From assembly GCF_007655485.1 (NCBI RefSeq), contig NZ_VJXQ01000001.1, positions 316,556-380,555 of the forward strand: a stretch of 64,000 bases of DNA, given 5' to 3'. The DNA comes from Halobellus captivus (lineage in GTDB: Archaea > Halobacteriota > Halobacteria > Halobacteriales > Haloferacaceae). This document shows, in pieces, positions 52,678 to 60,306 of the stretch; within the stretch, counting starts at the first letter, position 1, and every line of letters begins with the position of its first letter. Under the pieces are notes generated by a model, which saw nothing but the letters and a program-made list of their open reading frames with translations, was not told where the DNA came from and did no database searches. Position numbers and translations under genes: made by a program.

Positions 52678-53064
52678 ATGGACGTCATTCACAGCGCCAT
52701 CTGGGTTTCGGACATCGAACAGACGCTCGACTTCTACGTCGGGGAACTCGGTCTGGAGAAGACCAACGACTTCGTCGGCGGCGACGACGCCCGGAACGTC
52801 TACGTCCGCGGCGAGAGCGAGACGGAGATCCAGTTCAAGCACAAGCCGGATCACGACCTCGGCGAGCCGTCGACCCAGCGGTTCGACCACCTCGCGCTCG
52901 AAGTCGACGACACCGACGCGCTGGTCGAGCGGCTGACCGAGGAGACCGACAGCGAACTGCTCCGAGGACCGCTCGATTCGACGGGCGTCAGCGGGCGGAT
53001 CGCGTTCATCACCGATCCGGACGGACACGTGATCGAACTGATCGAGCCCCGCGACGACCTCTGA
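52678..53064 (+). CDS. Small VOC-family protein (glyoxalase/lyase-like)
   Basis: A 128-residue single-module VOC protein. Metal-type positions are visible: His in VIHSAIWVSD, Glu or Gln in EIQFKH, His in RFDHLALEVDD and Glu in GHVIELIEP. This pattern matches glyoxalase I-like lyases. Related small proteins can be isomerases or dioxygenase helpers. The ATG at 52678 is preceded at 26 bases by ACATTTATG; the longer frame from 52465 overlaps the divergent hydratase gene. Its role in the cluster is unknown; an isomerase replacing the missing tautomerase is a speculative possibility. Confidence 0.8.
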   Translation: MDVIHSAIWVSDIEQTLDFYVGELGLEKTNDFVGGDDARNVYVRGESETEIQFKHKPDHDLGEPSTQRFDHLALEVDDTDALVERLTEETDSELLRGPLDSTGVSGRIAFITDPDGHVIELIEPRDDL

Positions 53065-53124
53065 GACGGTCGGCTCTTCTCAACAGTCAAAACGATCCGC
53101 GAACGAATGCTGAAAACGGGAGGT

Positions 53125-54174
53125 TCAGTCGTCCGACGCGGCTTCGGCGGCCGCGCCCGCGTCCCGCTCCTCGGCGAGTCGCGAGGCGACGTCGGTGATC
53201 AGGTCCTCCTGACCGCCGACGACCTCCATCTCACCGAGTTTGACCAGGATCTCGCGGGGATCGAGGTCGTACTTCTTCCCCACACGGCGCGTGTGCCGGA
53301 GGAACGAGGAGTACACGCCCGCGTAGCCGAGCATCAGCGAATCGTTATCGAGTTTCGGCATCTCGTCGTCGTCGATCATCGGCACGAGGACGTCCTCCGC
53401 GGCGTCCATCACGCCGAAGAAGTCCGGGTTGATGTCGTAGCCCGCCTTCTCTAAGACGCCGACGAGCACTTCGATCTGTGCGTTGCCCGATCCGGCACCG
53501 AGGCCGCGGAGACAGCCGTCGGTCGTCACCGCCCCCTCTTCCAGCGCGGCGAGCGTGTTTCCGATGCCGAGTCCGAGGTTGTTGTGCGCGTGGAAGCCGA
53601 CGTCGATCGAGAGTTCGTCGACGAGAAGGCTAATGCGCTCGCGGACGTCGGTGGGGAGCAGCGCGCCCGCCGAATCCATCAGGTAGACGGCGTCCGCGCC
53701 GTACTCCTCCATCAGCTTCGCCTCCTCGAGGATCCGTTCCGGTCCCGCCATATGCGAGAGCATCAGGAGGCCATTGGCCTCGATCCCGCGGTCTTTGACG
53801 TACTCGAAGTGGTCCTCGGAGACGTCCGCCTCGGTGACGTGGGTCGCGATCCGGCAGATGTCGGCCCCGCGGTCGACGGCCATATCGAGTTCCTCGACCG
53901 TTCCGATCCCCGGAAGGAGCAGCACCGAAAGCTGCGTGTCGGTGAGTTCCGGAACGACCGCGTCGAGATACTCCTCGGTGTCGGCCGCGGCGAAGCCGTA
54001 GTTAATCGAGGAGCCGCCCATCCCGTCGCCGTGGGAGACCTCGACGACGTCCATATTCGCGGCGTCGAGCGCGGCGGCCACCTCGGCCATCTCCTCGGGC
54101 GTGAACTGGTGGTCGACGGCGTGCATCCCGTCTCGGAGCGTCATATCGACGAGTCGGACGTCGGCGTCAGTCAT
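53125..54174 (-). CDS. 4-hydroxy-2-oxovalerate aldolase (BphI/DmpG/MhpE type)
   Basis: A 349-residue DRE-TIM aldolase. The N-terminal motif TLRDGMHAVDHQ holds the metal and base residues, and GFHAHNNLGLGIGN holds the second metal His pair. It splits 4-hydroxy-2-oxopentanoate to pyruvate and acetaldehyde. In bacteria it forms a channelling complex with an acylating acetaldehyde dehydrogenase; that gene is directly upstream here and overlaps by eight bases. The C-terminal communication domain is present, so length is normal. Distinguished from HMG-CoA lyase and isopropylmalate synthase by the RDGMHAV sequence and the neighbour. Confidence 0.93.
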   Translation of the reverse strand: MTDADVRLVDMTLRDGMHAVDHQFTPEEMAEVAAALDAANMDVVEVSHGDGMGGSSINYGFAAADTEEYLDAVVPELTDTQLSVLLLPGIGTVEELDMAVDRGADICRIATHVTEADVSEDHFEYVKDRGIEANGLLMLSHMAGPERILEEAKLMEEYGADAVYLMDSAGALLPTDVRERISLLVDELSIDVGFHAHNNLGLGIGNTLAALEEGAVTTDGCLRGLGAGSGNAQIEVLVGVLEKAGYDINPDFFGVMDAAEDVLVPMIDDDEMPKLDNDSLMLGYAGVYSSFLRHTRRVGKKYDLDPREILVKLGEMEVVGGQEDLITDVASRLAEERDAGAAAEAASDD

Positions 54175-55111
54175 CGCTCACACCTCCGATGGCGTCCGCG
54201 TCAACTGACTGCTGTGCGACCCGTTCCGCCGCGCCGAGTGCTGCGCTTGTCATAATGTCGAGATTACCCGCATAGGGCGGAAGATACTGTCCCTCGCCCT
54301 CGACTTCGAGCATCGTGGTGAGGATGATCGAGTCGCCGAGGTCGAAGGCGACGTCCGCTTGATCTTTCACCGTCGGTTCGAGCGTGACGTCGTAGCCGGG
54401 GACGTACCCCTGAACCTCGGACTCGATCCGCGAGACCGAGTCGCGAACCTCGTCGACGTCGGTGTCCTCGTGGACCATCGTGTAGACCGTGTTCCGCATC
54501 ATAATCGGCGGTTCGGCGGGGTTGAGCGTGATGATCGCCTTTCCGCGATCGGCTCCGCCGACCTTCTCCAGGCCCGCGGCGGTCGTCTGCGTGAACTTGT
54601 CGATGTTCTTTCGCGTTCCCGGACCGGCGCTCTTCGAGGCGATATGCGAGAGCATCTCTGCGTATTCGACGTCCGCGACGCGGTCGACCGCGTGGACGAG
54701 CGGGATCGTCGCCTGCCCGCCGCAGGTGACCATATTGATGTTCTCGTGGCCGCTCGCGACGACCTCATCGGCGTTGACGACCGGGACGGTGTACGGGCCG
54801 ATCGCCGCCGGTGTGAGATCGACGGCGAACAGACCCAGCTCCTCGTAGACCGGCGCGTGCTGCTCGTGGATGCCCGCGCTGGTGGCCTCGAAGACGAGGT
54901 CGAACTCGTCGGCGTACTCTTTGACGCTGTCGATACCGTCGGTGCCGACGTCGACGCCCTCGTCGACGGCCGCTTGGAGCCCCTCGCTCTCCTCGACCGG
55001 GAAGATTCCGATCATCCGCTGGAGGTCGATCTCCTCCCCGCGGTCGAGTATCTTGTACATCAGGTCGGTTCCGATGTTACCCGGACCGACGATCGCCGCA
55101 TCTAACGACAT
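54167..55111 (-). CDS. Acetaldehyde dehydrogenase, acylating (BphJ/DmpF/MhpF type)
   Basis: A 314-residue NAD/CoA-dependent enzyme with the Rossmann motif AIVGPGNIGTDLMYK and the catalytic Cys in NMVTCGGQATIPLVHA. It turns acetaldehyde into acetyl-CoA and works with the aldolase encoded next to it, to which its gene is joined by an eight-base overlap. The ATG at 55111 was preferred to 55138 because a TATA-like box (reverse strand, near 55137) lies 26 bases upstream. The pair is the last step of meta-cleavage pathways, delivering acetyl-CoA to central metabolism. Confidence 0.94.
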   Translation of the reverse strand: MSLDAAIVGPGNIGTDLMYKILDRGEEIDLQRMIGIFPVEESEGLQAAVDEGVDVGTDGIDSVKEYADEFDLVFEATSAGIHEQHAPVYEELGLFAVDLTPAAIGPYTVPVVNADEVVASGHENINMVTCGGQATIPLVHAVDRVADVEYAEMLSHIASKSAGPGTRKNIDKFTQTTAAGLEKVGGADRGKAIITLNPAEPPIMMRNTVYTMVHEDTDVDEVRDSVSRIESEVQGYVPGYDVTLEPTVKDQADVAFDLGDSIILTTMLEVEGEGQYLPPYAGNLDIMTSAALGAAERVAQQSVDADAIGGVSDD

Positions 55112-55243
55112 ATATTGGTATAAGAATCTATCGTACAAATAACTTCGCTTGCACCCGTATCAGACGGGCGTAATCCTCCGCGTTTCGGTGTTTTCGAGAA
55201 GAAAAGCCCGAGAAATCGGTACCGAAGATGCTCCGATACTGAC

Positions 55244-55358
55244 AGCGCGGGAGAATGCGAAGTCGTAGATCGAGAGAGCGAGAGAACGCGAATCCTCAGA
55301 CCGAGAGCGCGGGAGAACGCGAAGCCATAGTCCGTGAGTGCGGGGAAACCCGCGAATC
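55244..55358. repeat. 31-base tandem repeat array
   Basis: Three full 31-base units (55244, 55275, 55306) and a partial fourth (from 55337), consensus near AGCGCGGGAGAACGCGAANC with a variable tail ending CCGAG. It lies between the acetaldehyde dehydrogenase promoter and the stop codon of the next dehydrogenase. No spacers. Confidence 0.75.
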
Positions 55359-55359
55359 T

Positions 55360-56844
55360 TCAGAAGAGATACTCGCGCGGTTCGCGCTGCACGGACGTCC
55401 ACTTGGTCTCGGTGAACTCGTCGATGATCCACTTGCCGTTGTAGCGGCCGAGGCCCGACTCCTTCACGCCGCCGAAGGGAACGTGAGGTTCGACGTTCAC
55501 CGGCTGGTCGTTGACGTGGATCATCCCGACGTCGATCCGGTCCGCGACGTCGCGAGCGCGACCCCGGTCGACGGAGTGGACCGAGCCAGCGAGGCCGTAC
55601 TCGGTGGCGTTCGCGAGTTCGACCGCCTCGTCGTCGTCCGAGAAGGGGATGATCGGCGCGACGGGGCCGAAGTGCTCGTTGCACGCGGCGGCCATATCGT
55701 TCGTCACGTCGGTGATGACCGTCGGCTCGACGAACAGGCCGTCGGCCTCCCCTCCGGTGAGGACGGTTCCGCCCTCCTCGACCGTGCGATCGATATAGTC
55801 CAGCATCTCGTCCCGCTGGGACTCGTTGATGATCGGTCCGATGACGACGTCGTCGTCGGTGGGATCGCCGATCTTGAGTCCCGCGGCGCGCTCGGAGAGC
55901 CGTTCGGCGTATTCGTCGTAGATCGATTCGTGGACGAGGTGGCGGTTGATCGAGATACACACCTGTCCCTGGTTCCAGAACGAGCCGAACGTCCCGGCGG
56001 CGACGGCCTGGTCGAGATTGGCGTCTTCGAGGACGACGTGGGGGTTGTTGCCGCCGAGTTCCAGTGCGGGGAACGCGAAGTGTTTGATCGCGTTCTCGCC
56101 GACGAGTCGCCCCGCGCCGGTCGAACCGGTGAAGGCGATGACGTCGCAGTCGGGGTGTGCCGCGGTCCGGTCGCCAGCGACGGATCCCTTCCCGGTGACG
56201 ACGTTGAGCACGCCCTCCGGAAGTCCGGCCTTCTCGAAGATCCTCGCGAGCAGCAGGCCGCCGGAGATCGACGACTCCTGAGCGGGCTTGAGGACGACGC
56301 TGTTCCCGAGAGCGATCGCGGGCGCGACCGCGCGAATCGAGAGCTTCAGCGGAACGTTCCACGGCGAGATCACGCCGACCACGCCCACGGGCTCCCGCTG
56401 GATGATGTTCTCCTTGCCGGGGATCTTCGATTGATTGTGCCCGCCCGACGAGCGGAACGCGAACGACGCCGCGTCGTGGACGAACGTCACGGTCCCGCCG
56501 TGTTCGATATCCTGTCGCGGTTTCGCCGCACCGGTCTCGACCGCCAGGATCTCTCTGATTTCGGCTTCGTATTCGTCGATTACGTTCGCCGCGCGGCGGA
56601 CGACGGCGGCCCGCTCGTCGGGCGTCGTCTTGGCCCACGACTCCTGGGCGCGGGTCGCGGCCTCGAACGCGCGGTCGACGTCCTCGACCGTCCCCGCGGG
56701 GACGGACGTGATCGACTCCTGCGTCGTCGGGTTGCGGACGTCGATACCGTCTCTGTCGCCGGGGGCGATCCACTCGCCGTCGATGTAGAGCGCGTTCCAA
56801 GGCGCGTCGATGGAGATGTTTTGACCGTGATCGGGTTCTGACAT
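55360..56844 (-). CDS. Aldehyde dehydrogenase, probable 2-hydroxymuconic semialdehyde type
   Basis: A 494-residue NAD-dependent aldehyde dehydrogenase. Motifs are GVISPWNVPLKL, VVLKPAQESSISGG, the base Glu in ALELGGNNPHVV, the catalytic Cys in NQGQVCISINRH, and a C-terminal GGVKESGLGRYNG. The sequence alone fits a benzaldehyde/vanillin-type enzyme as well as a hydroxymuconic semialdehyde dehydrogenase. Its place inside the dioxygenase-hydratase-aldolase group makes oxidation of the ring-cleavage semialdehyde likely. The ATG at 56844 has a TATA-like box on the reverse strand near 56873; the longer frame to 56904 runs over it. Confidence 0.9.
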   Translation of the reverse strand: MSEPDHGQNISIDAPWNALYIDGEWIAPGDRDGIDVRNPTTQESITSVPAGTVEDVDRAFEAATRAQESWAKTTPDERAAVVRRAANVIDEYEAEIREILAVETGAAKPRQDIEHGGTVTFVHDAASFAFRSSGGHNQSKIPGKENIIQREPVGVVGVISPWNVPLKLSIRAVAPAIALGNSVVLKPAQESSISGGLLLARIFEKAGLPEGVLNVVTGKGSVAGDRTAAHPDCDVIAFTGSTGAGRLVGENAIKHFAFPALELGGNNPHVVLEDANLDQAVAAGTFGSFWNQGQVCISINRHLVHESIYDEYAERLSERAAGLKIGDPTDDDVVIGPIINESQRDEMLDYIDRTVEEGGTVLTGGEADGLFVEPTVITDVTNDMAAACNEHFGPVAPIIPFSDDDEAVELANATEYGLAGSVHSVDRGRARDVADRIDVGMIHVNDQPVNVEPHVPFGGVKESGLGRYNGKWIIDEFTETKWTSVQREPREYLF

Positions 56845-57018
56845 ACACTCGGAATGACGGGACCCACGAGTAAAATGATGTCGACCCCGGAACCGATTGT
56901 TCATTATACGTTGATCGTATAAGAGTAACCAGTATCAGTTACGCTCTTCGCTCGTCTCGGCTGCGGGGAATCCGCCTGTCGAAAGTATAATGAGTACACC
57001 AGCGAACGTAGCGGATGT

Positions 57019-57804
57019 ATGCTACTCAGCTCAGAGGAGGTCGACGATCTCGCGACGAAACTTTACGAGGCTTACGACCAGAAGGAGCCGATCGCACCGC
57101 TGACCGACGACGCCGAATTCTCCACCGAAGACGCCTATCGCATCCAGTTCGAGGTATTCGATCGCCTCAGCGCGGGCGGACGCGAGGACGTCGTCGGCCA
57201 CAAGCTCGGGCTCGTCAGCGAGGCCAAGCAGGAACAACTCGGCATTCCGGAGCCGATCTTCGGCTACGTCGCCCACGAGACCGTGTTAGAAAACGAACCC
57301 GTCCGGGTCGACGAGATGATCGCGCCCCGGATCGAGGCCGAGATCGGATTCATCCTCGACGAGGACCTCGAACCGCCCGTCTCGACGATGGACGTCCTCA
57401 CGGCCACGCGCGCGGTCGTCCCCGTCGTCGAGATCCTCGAAAGTCGGTTCCAGGGCTGGTCGATCCCCTCCGCACAGGACGTCATCGCCGACCTCACCTC
57501 CGCTGGAAAGGTCATCGTCGGCGAGCAGTACCGCGACGTCACGGACGTCGACCTGAAGATGGAGAGTGTCGCGGTCTCGGTCAACGGCGAACTCGAATCC
57601 ACGGGCGTTGGCGGCGACATTATGGGCAACCCCGCACGGCCGGTCGCGTGGCTCGCCGAGCGCCTCGGCGACGTCGACGACAACCTCCGTGAGGGCGAAC
57701 TCGTGATGAGCGGCGGGATCACCGCCGCAATCGACATCGAACCCGGCGACGTCTACACCATCGAATTCGCGAACCTCGGCACGATGGAAGTCCGCGCCGA
57801 GTAA
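57019..57804 (+). CDS. 4-oxalocrotonate decarboxylase / 2-oxopent-4-enoate hydratase family
   Basis: A 261-residue DmpH/DmpE-family protein. It has VVGHKLGLVS near residue 60, the metal site IAPRIEAEIGF near residue 105, and a C-terminal GDVYTIEFANLGTMEV. It is paralogous to 51702-52481, and the two together should provide decarboxylation and hydration after the semialdehyde dehydrogenase. Which copy does which step cannot be decided by eye. A TATA-like AAGTATAATG lies about 28 bases before the ATG. It is divergent from the dehydrogenase gene and convergent with the amidohydrolase gene. Confidence 0.87.
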   Translation: MLLSSEEVDDLATKLYEAYDQKEPIAPLTDDAEFSTEDAYRIQFEVFDRLSAGGREDVVGHKLGLVSEAKQEQLGIPEPIFGYVAHETVLENEPVRVDEMIAPRIEAEIGFILDEDLEPPVSTMDVLTATRAVVPVVEILESRFQGWSIPSAQDVIADLTSAGKVIVGEQYRDVTDVDLKMESVAVSVNGELESTGVGGDIMGNPARPVAWLAERLGDVDDNLREGELVMSGGITAAIDIEPGDVYTIEFANLGTMEVRAE

Positions 57805-58084
57805 GGCCGCGGGGTTCACACGGATTTTACGCGACTCGCATCTACTCGTTTGTTATTGGATTCGGTTCGTTTTCGCTGTGAAAACGGATTCTCAGTGAGA
57901 AAATCGACGTATCCAACCGTCTTCCGGCTGCTCACGCGATTATTGAGCGATATATAACATATGTACGTTTGTTTTTCGCATCGGAATCGGCAGGTTTGCC
58001 GTCCCGCATTTTGGGCACCAGATTCAGGATGTGAAAACGTTCTGAACGGGAACGGAACGTACTGCTGGGTTCGATATCAATGGA

Positions 58085-59062
58085 TCAGGAGATCAGGTCG
58101 TAGAGGTTCCCGGCGAAGACGTCCGCCTTGGTGTCGTCGTCGACGTCCATCCGCTCGACGGCGTCGATGGTGTAGTCGATCGTTTGACGGCCTCGCTGTG
58201 GGCTGAAGGGGTAGTCGGTGCCGAAGATGACGTTGCCCTCGTTGAAGAACGACGACGCGCACTCGATGGCAGGAGTCGATCCGGAGACCGCGGTGTCGGC
58301 GTAGAACTTCTTGAAGTACTCCTCCGCGGGCTGAGACAGTTCGGCGGCGTGCTCGTGGTAGCCCTGATAGTTCTCGGGGTAGGTCATCCGCTGCTCGTAA
58401 AACATCTCGATGCGACGACCGTAGAACGGAACCATCCCGCCGCCGTGGTGTGAGACCAGTTCCAGGTCGGGATATTCCTCCATCACGCCGCCGAACACCA
58501 GTCGCGAGAGTGCGAGCGTGGTGTCGAACGGCCACCCGAAGAGGCGGTGCTCCATGTACTCCGAGGCCCAGTCGTACCACTCCCACAGCTGCGGGTGCAT
58601 CCACAGCGGCGTGTCGGTCGATTCGGCGCGCTCGAAGAGCGGCCAGAACTGGTCGTCGTCGAGCGGCCGACCGTCGATGTTCGAGAATATCTGGACGCCA
58701 GCCATATCGAGGTCGTCGACGCAGCGGTCGAACTCCGCGAGGAACTCCTCGCTCACCTTGGGAACGGTCGCGACGGGGATGAACGAGTCGGGGTGTTCAT
58801 CGGCCAGACGACGGATCTCGTCGTTCGCGAGCCGCGTGATGTCGAGGGCGAGGTCGTGGTCCATCCCCTGGAACATCGTCGGCAGCGCGAGCGTGATGAT
58901 CTGCTTGTCGACGCCGTAGTCCTCCATATCTTGGAGCCGCTGTTCGTGGTCCCAGAGGAACTCGGGGCGGCCGGAGAGCCCCTGAAACCCGAACTGATCC
59001 GTGAGATCCTCGAAGAACCGTTCTGTCAGCACGTGCGTGTAACCGTCGACGATTTCCGGCAT
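58085..59062 (-). CDS. ACMSD-type amidohydrolase, probable semialdehyde decarboxylase
   Basis: A 325-residue amidohydrolase-2 protein with candidate metal ligands His10 in DGYTHV, a His in LWMHPQ, a His in LVSHHGGG, and an Asp in FGTDYPFS. Nearest functional classes are 2-amino-3-carboxymuconate-6-semialdehyde decarboxylase and the carboxy-hydroxymuconate-semialdehyde decarboxylase (PraH) of the protocatechuate 2,3-pathway. Here it closes the meta-cleavage group and would remove the ring carboxyl after 2,3-cleavage of protocatechuate. It resembles the copy at 28239-29228. The ATG at 59062 has a TATA-like box on the reverse strand near 59089. Confidence 0.84.
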   Translation of the reverse strand: MPEIVDGYTHVLTERFFEDLTDQFGFQGLSGRPEFLWDHEQRLQDMEDYGVDKQIITLALPTMFQGMDHDLALDITRLANDEIRRLADEHPDSFIPVATVPKVSEEFLAEFDRCVDDLDMAGVQIFSNIDGRPLDDDQFWPLFERAESTDTPLWMHPQLWEWYDWASEYMEHRLFGWPFDTTLALSRLVFGGVMEEYPDLELVSHHGGGMVPFYGRRIEMFYEQRMTYPENYQGYHEHAAELSQPAEEYFKKFYADTAVSGSTPAIECASSFFNEGNVIFGTDYPFSPQRGRQTIDYTIDAVERMDVDDDTKADVFAGNLYDLIS

Positions 59063-59246
59063 ACATCCAACCACGGGCGAGCGAGGTGATAATTGTTCTC
59101 ACTGAGAGGCGGGGACCGCATCCGCTGACGCTGCCCACATTCAGGCCCGGTCGACATCCAACCCGGTCGACAGTCGACCGTGATCACCAGACGACTCGAT
59201 CAACATTCGGCTCGGCACCGACTCACCAGCGGAATCTACGGTTCGA

Positions 59247-60014
59247 TCACTGGCGGGCGTACTTGATGTCCAACGCGAGTTCGTGCGCGGTGCTCTCCAC
59301 TTCGGCGGTGATGTCGTCGTCGAATCCGGAGTTGCCGAGTCGTTTGGTGGGAGCCGAGATACTGATCGCGCCGAGGACGTCGCCGCCGAGTTTGACGGGC
59401 GCACCGATGCACGTGAGTCCCTCTGTGCGCTCCTCGTCATCGGTCGCGTATCCGCGTTCGCGGATTTCAGCCAGCTCCTCGAAGAGGACGTCGCGGTCGG
59501 TTATCGTGTTCTCTGTGGCCTTCGGCAGCCCCCACTCGTCGATGATCGCGTCGACGCGCTCCCGCGGGAGCGACGCCAGAATGGCCTTTCCGATCCCGAT
59601 GTTGTGCAGCGGCAGCCGATACCCCACGTGCGTGTCGAGGTTGACGGCGTAGCTGCCCCGCGATTGGTACAGATAGACCGCGCGGCCGCCCTCTTCCGTC
59701 GCGAGGTTGGCCAACATTCCCGTATCGCTCGCCAGCTGATCGATCTTCGAGCGTCCGTACTGATACAGCGAAGACCGGCTGCGGACGTGCCCGCCGAGCG
59801 AGAGGAACTTCAGACTGAGGGCGTACTCGTCGCCGTTCTTCTCGACGTACCCGTGCTCTCTGAGCGTGCTGAGGTGGTTGTGAATGCCGCTTTTGCTCAT
59901 ATCGAGGCGCTCTTCCAGGTCGGTGAGGCGAAACCCGTTATCCGTGTCGAGCGTCTCGATCAACGCCAGCGTCTTTTCGGTCGTCCGTACGGGGTGGTTC
60001 GCCTTCTTCGCCAT
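59247..60014 (-). CDS. IclR-family transcriptional regulator
   Basis: A 255-residue IclR protein. The helix-turn-helix lies around residues 25-50 (RLTDLEERLDMSKSGIHNHL). The effector domain includes LHNIGIGKAILASLPRERVD and VLGAISISAPTKRLGN. It lies at the end of the meta-cleavage group, read toward it, and is the likely regulator of that group. The ATG at 60014 was chosen; a longer frame to 60095 is Ile/Tyr-rich and comes from AT-rich promoter DNA. A near-palindromic element at 60039-60070 overlaps its promoter and could be its own operator. Confidence 0.91.
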   Translation of the reverse strand: MAKKANHPVRTTEKTLALIETLDTDNGFRLTDLEERLDMSKSGIHNHLSTLREHGYVEKNGDEYALSLKFLSLGGHVRSRSSLYQYGRSKIDQLASDTGMLANLATEEGGRAVYLYQSRGSYAVNLDTHVGYRLPLHNIGIGKAILASLPRERVDAIIDEWGLPKATENTITDRDVLFEELAEIRERGYATDDEERTEGLTCIGAPVKLGGDVLGAISISAPTKRLGNSGFDDDITAEVESTAHELALDIKYARQ

Positions 60015-60038
60015 ACACGAGAAAAGCGCCGTGCGTAC

Positions 60039-60070
60039 ATACATTTTCTGTGTGAAAATACAGTATGTAT
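60039..60070. promoter_or_regulatory. Imperfect palindrome at the IclR promoter, candidate operator
   Basis: ATACATTTTC (60039-60048), a five-base loop, GAAAAT (60054-60059), then after five bases ATGTAT (60065-60070). The arms pair in the order ATACAT/ATGTAT and ATTTTC/GAAAAT. It overlaps the TATA region of the IclR gene (start 60014). Autorepression is a frequent mode for this family. Confidence 0.4.
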
Positions 60071-60306
60071 TTATCACCGGAAATATATACAACACAATTT
60101 TGTTTATATCATATATTTTTTCTGTCTATTTTGTATCTGAATATACGTCCAGAATAGAAGATATGGGACTTTCTGACCACATCCTGTATCAATGAGATTC
60201 CTAAACTATATATGGATTTATTTGTGGAGGAGTCGTTTGCGACGATATCCACTCGCGGTCTTGCTGTACAGTAGTGCTTAAATTCTCCCCACTGGAACGT
60301 TTTTGT

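Noticed and set aside
55244-55358. CRISPR-like array
   Set aside because: Units are contiguous and degenerate with no spacers; no cas genes anywhere in the window.
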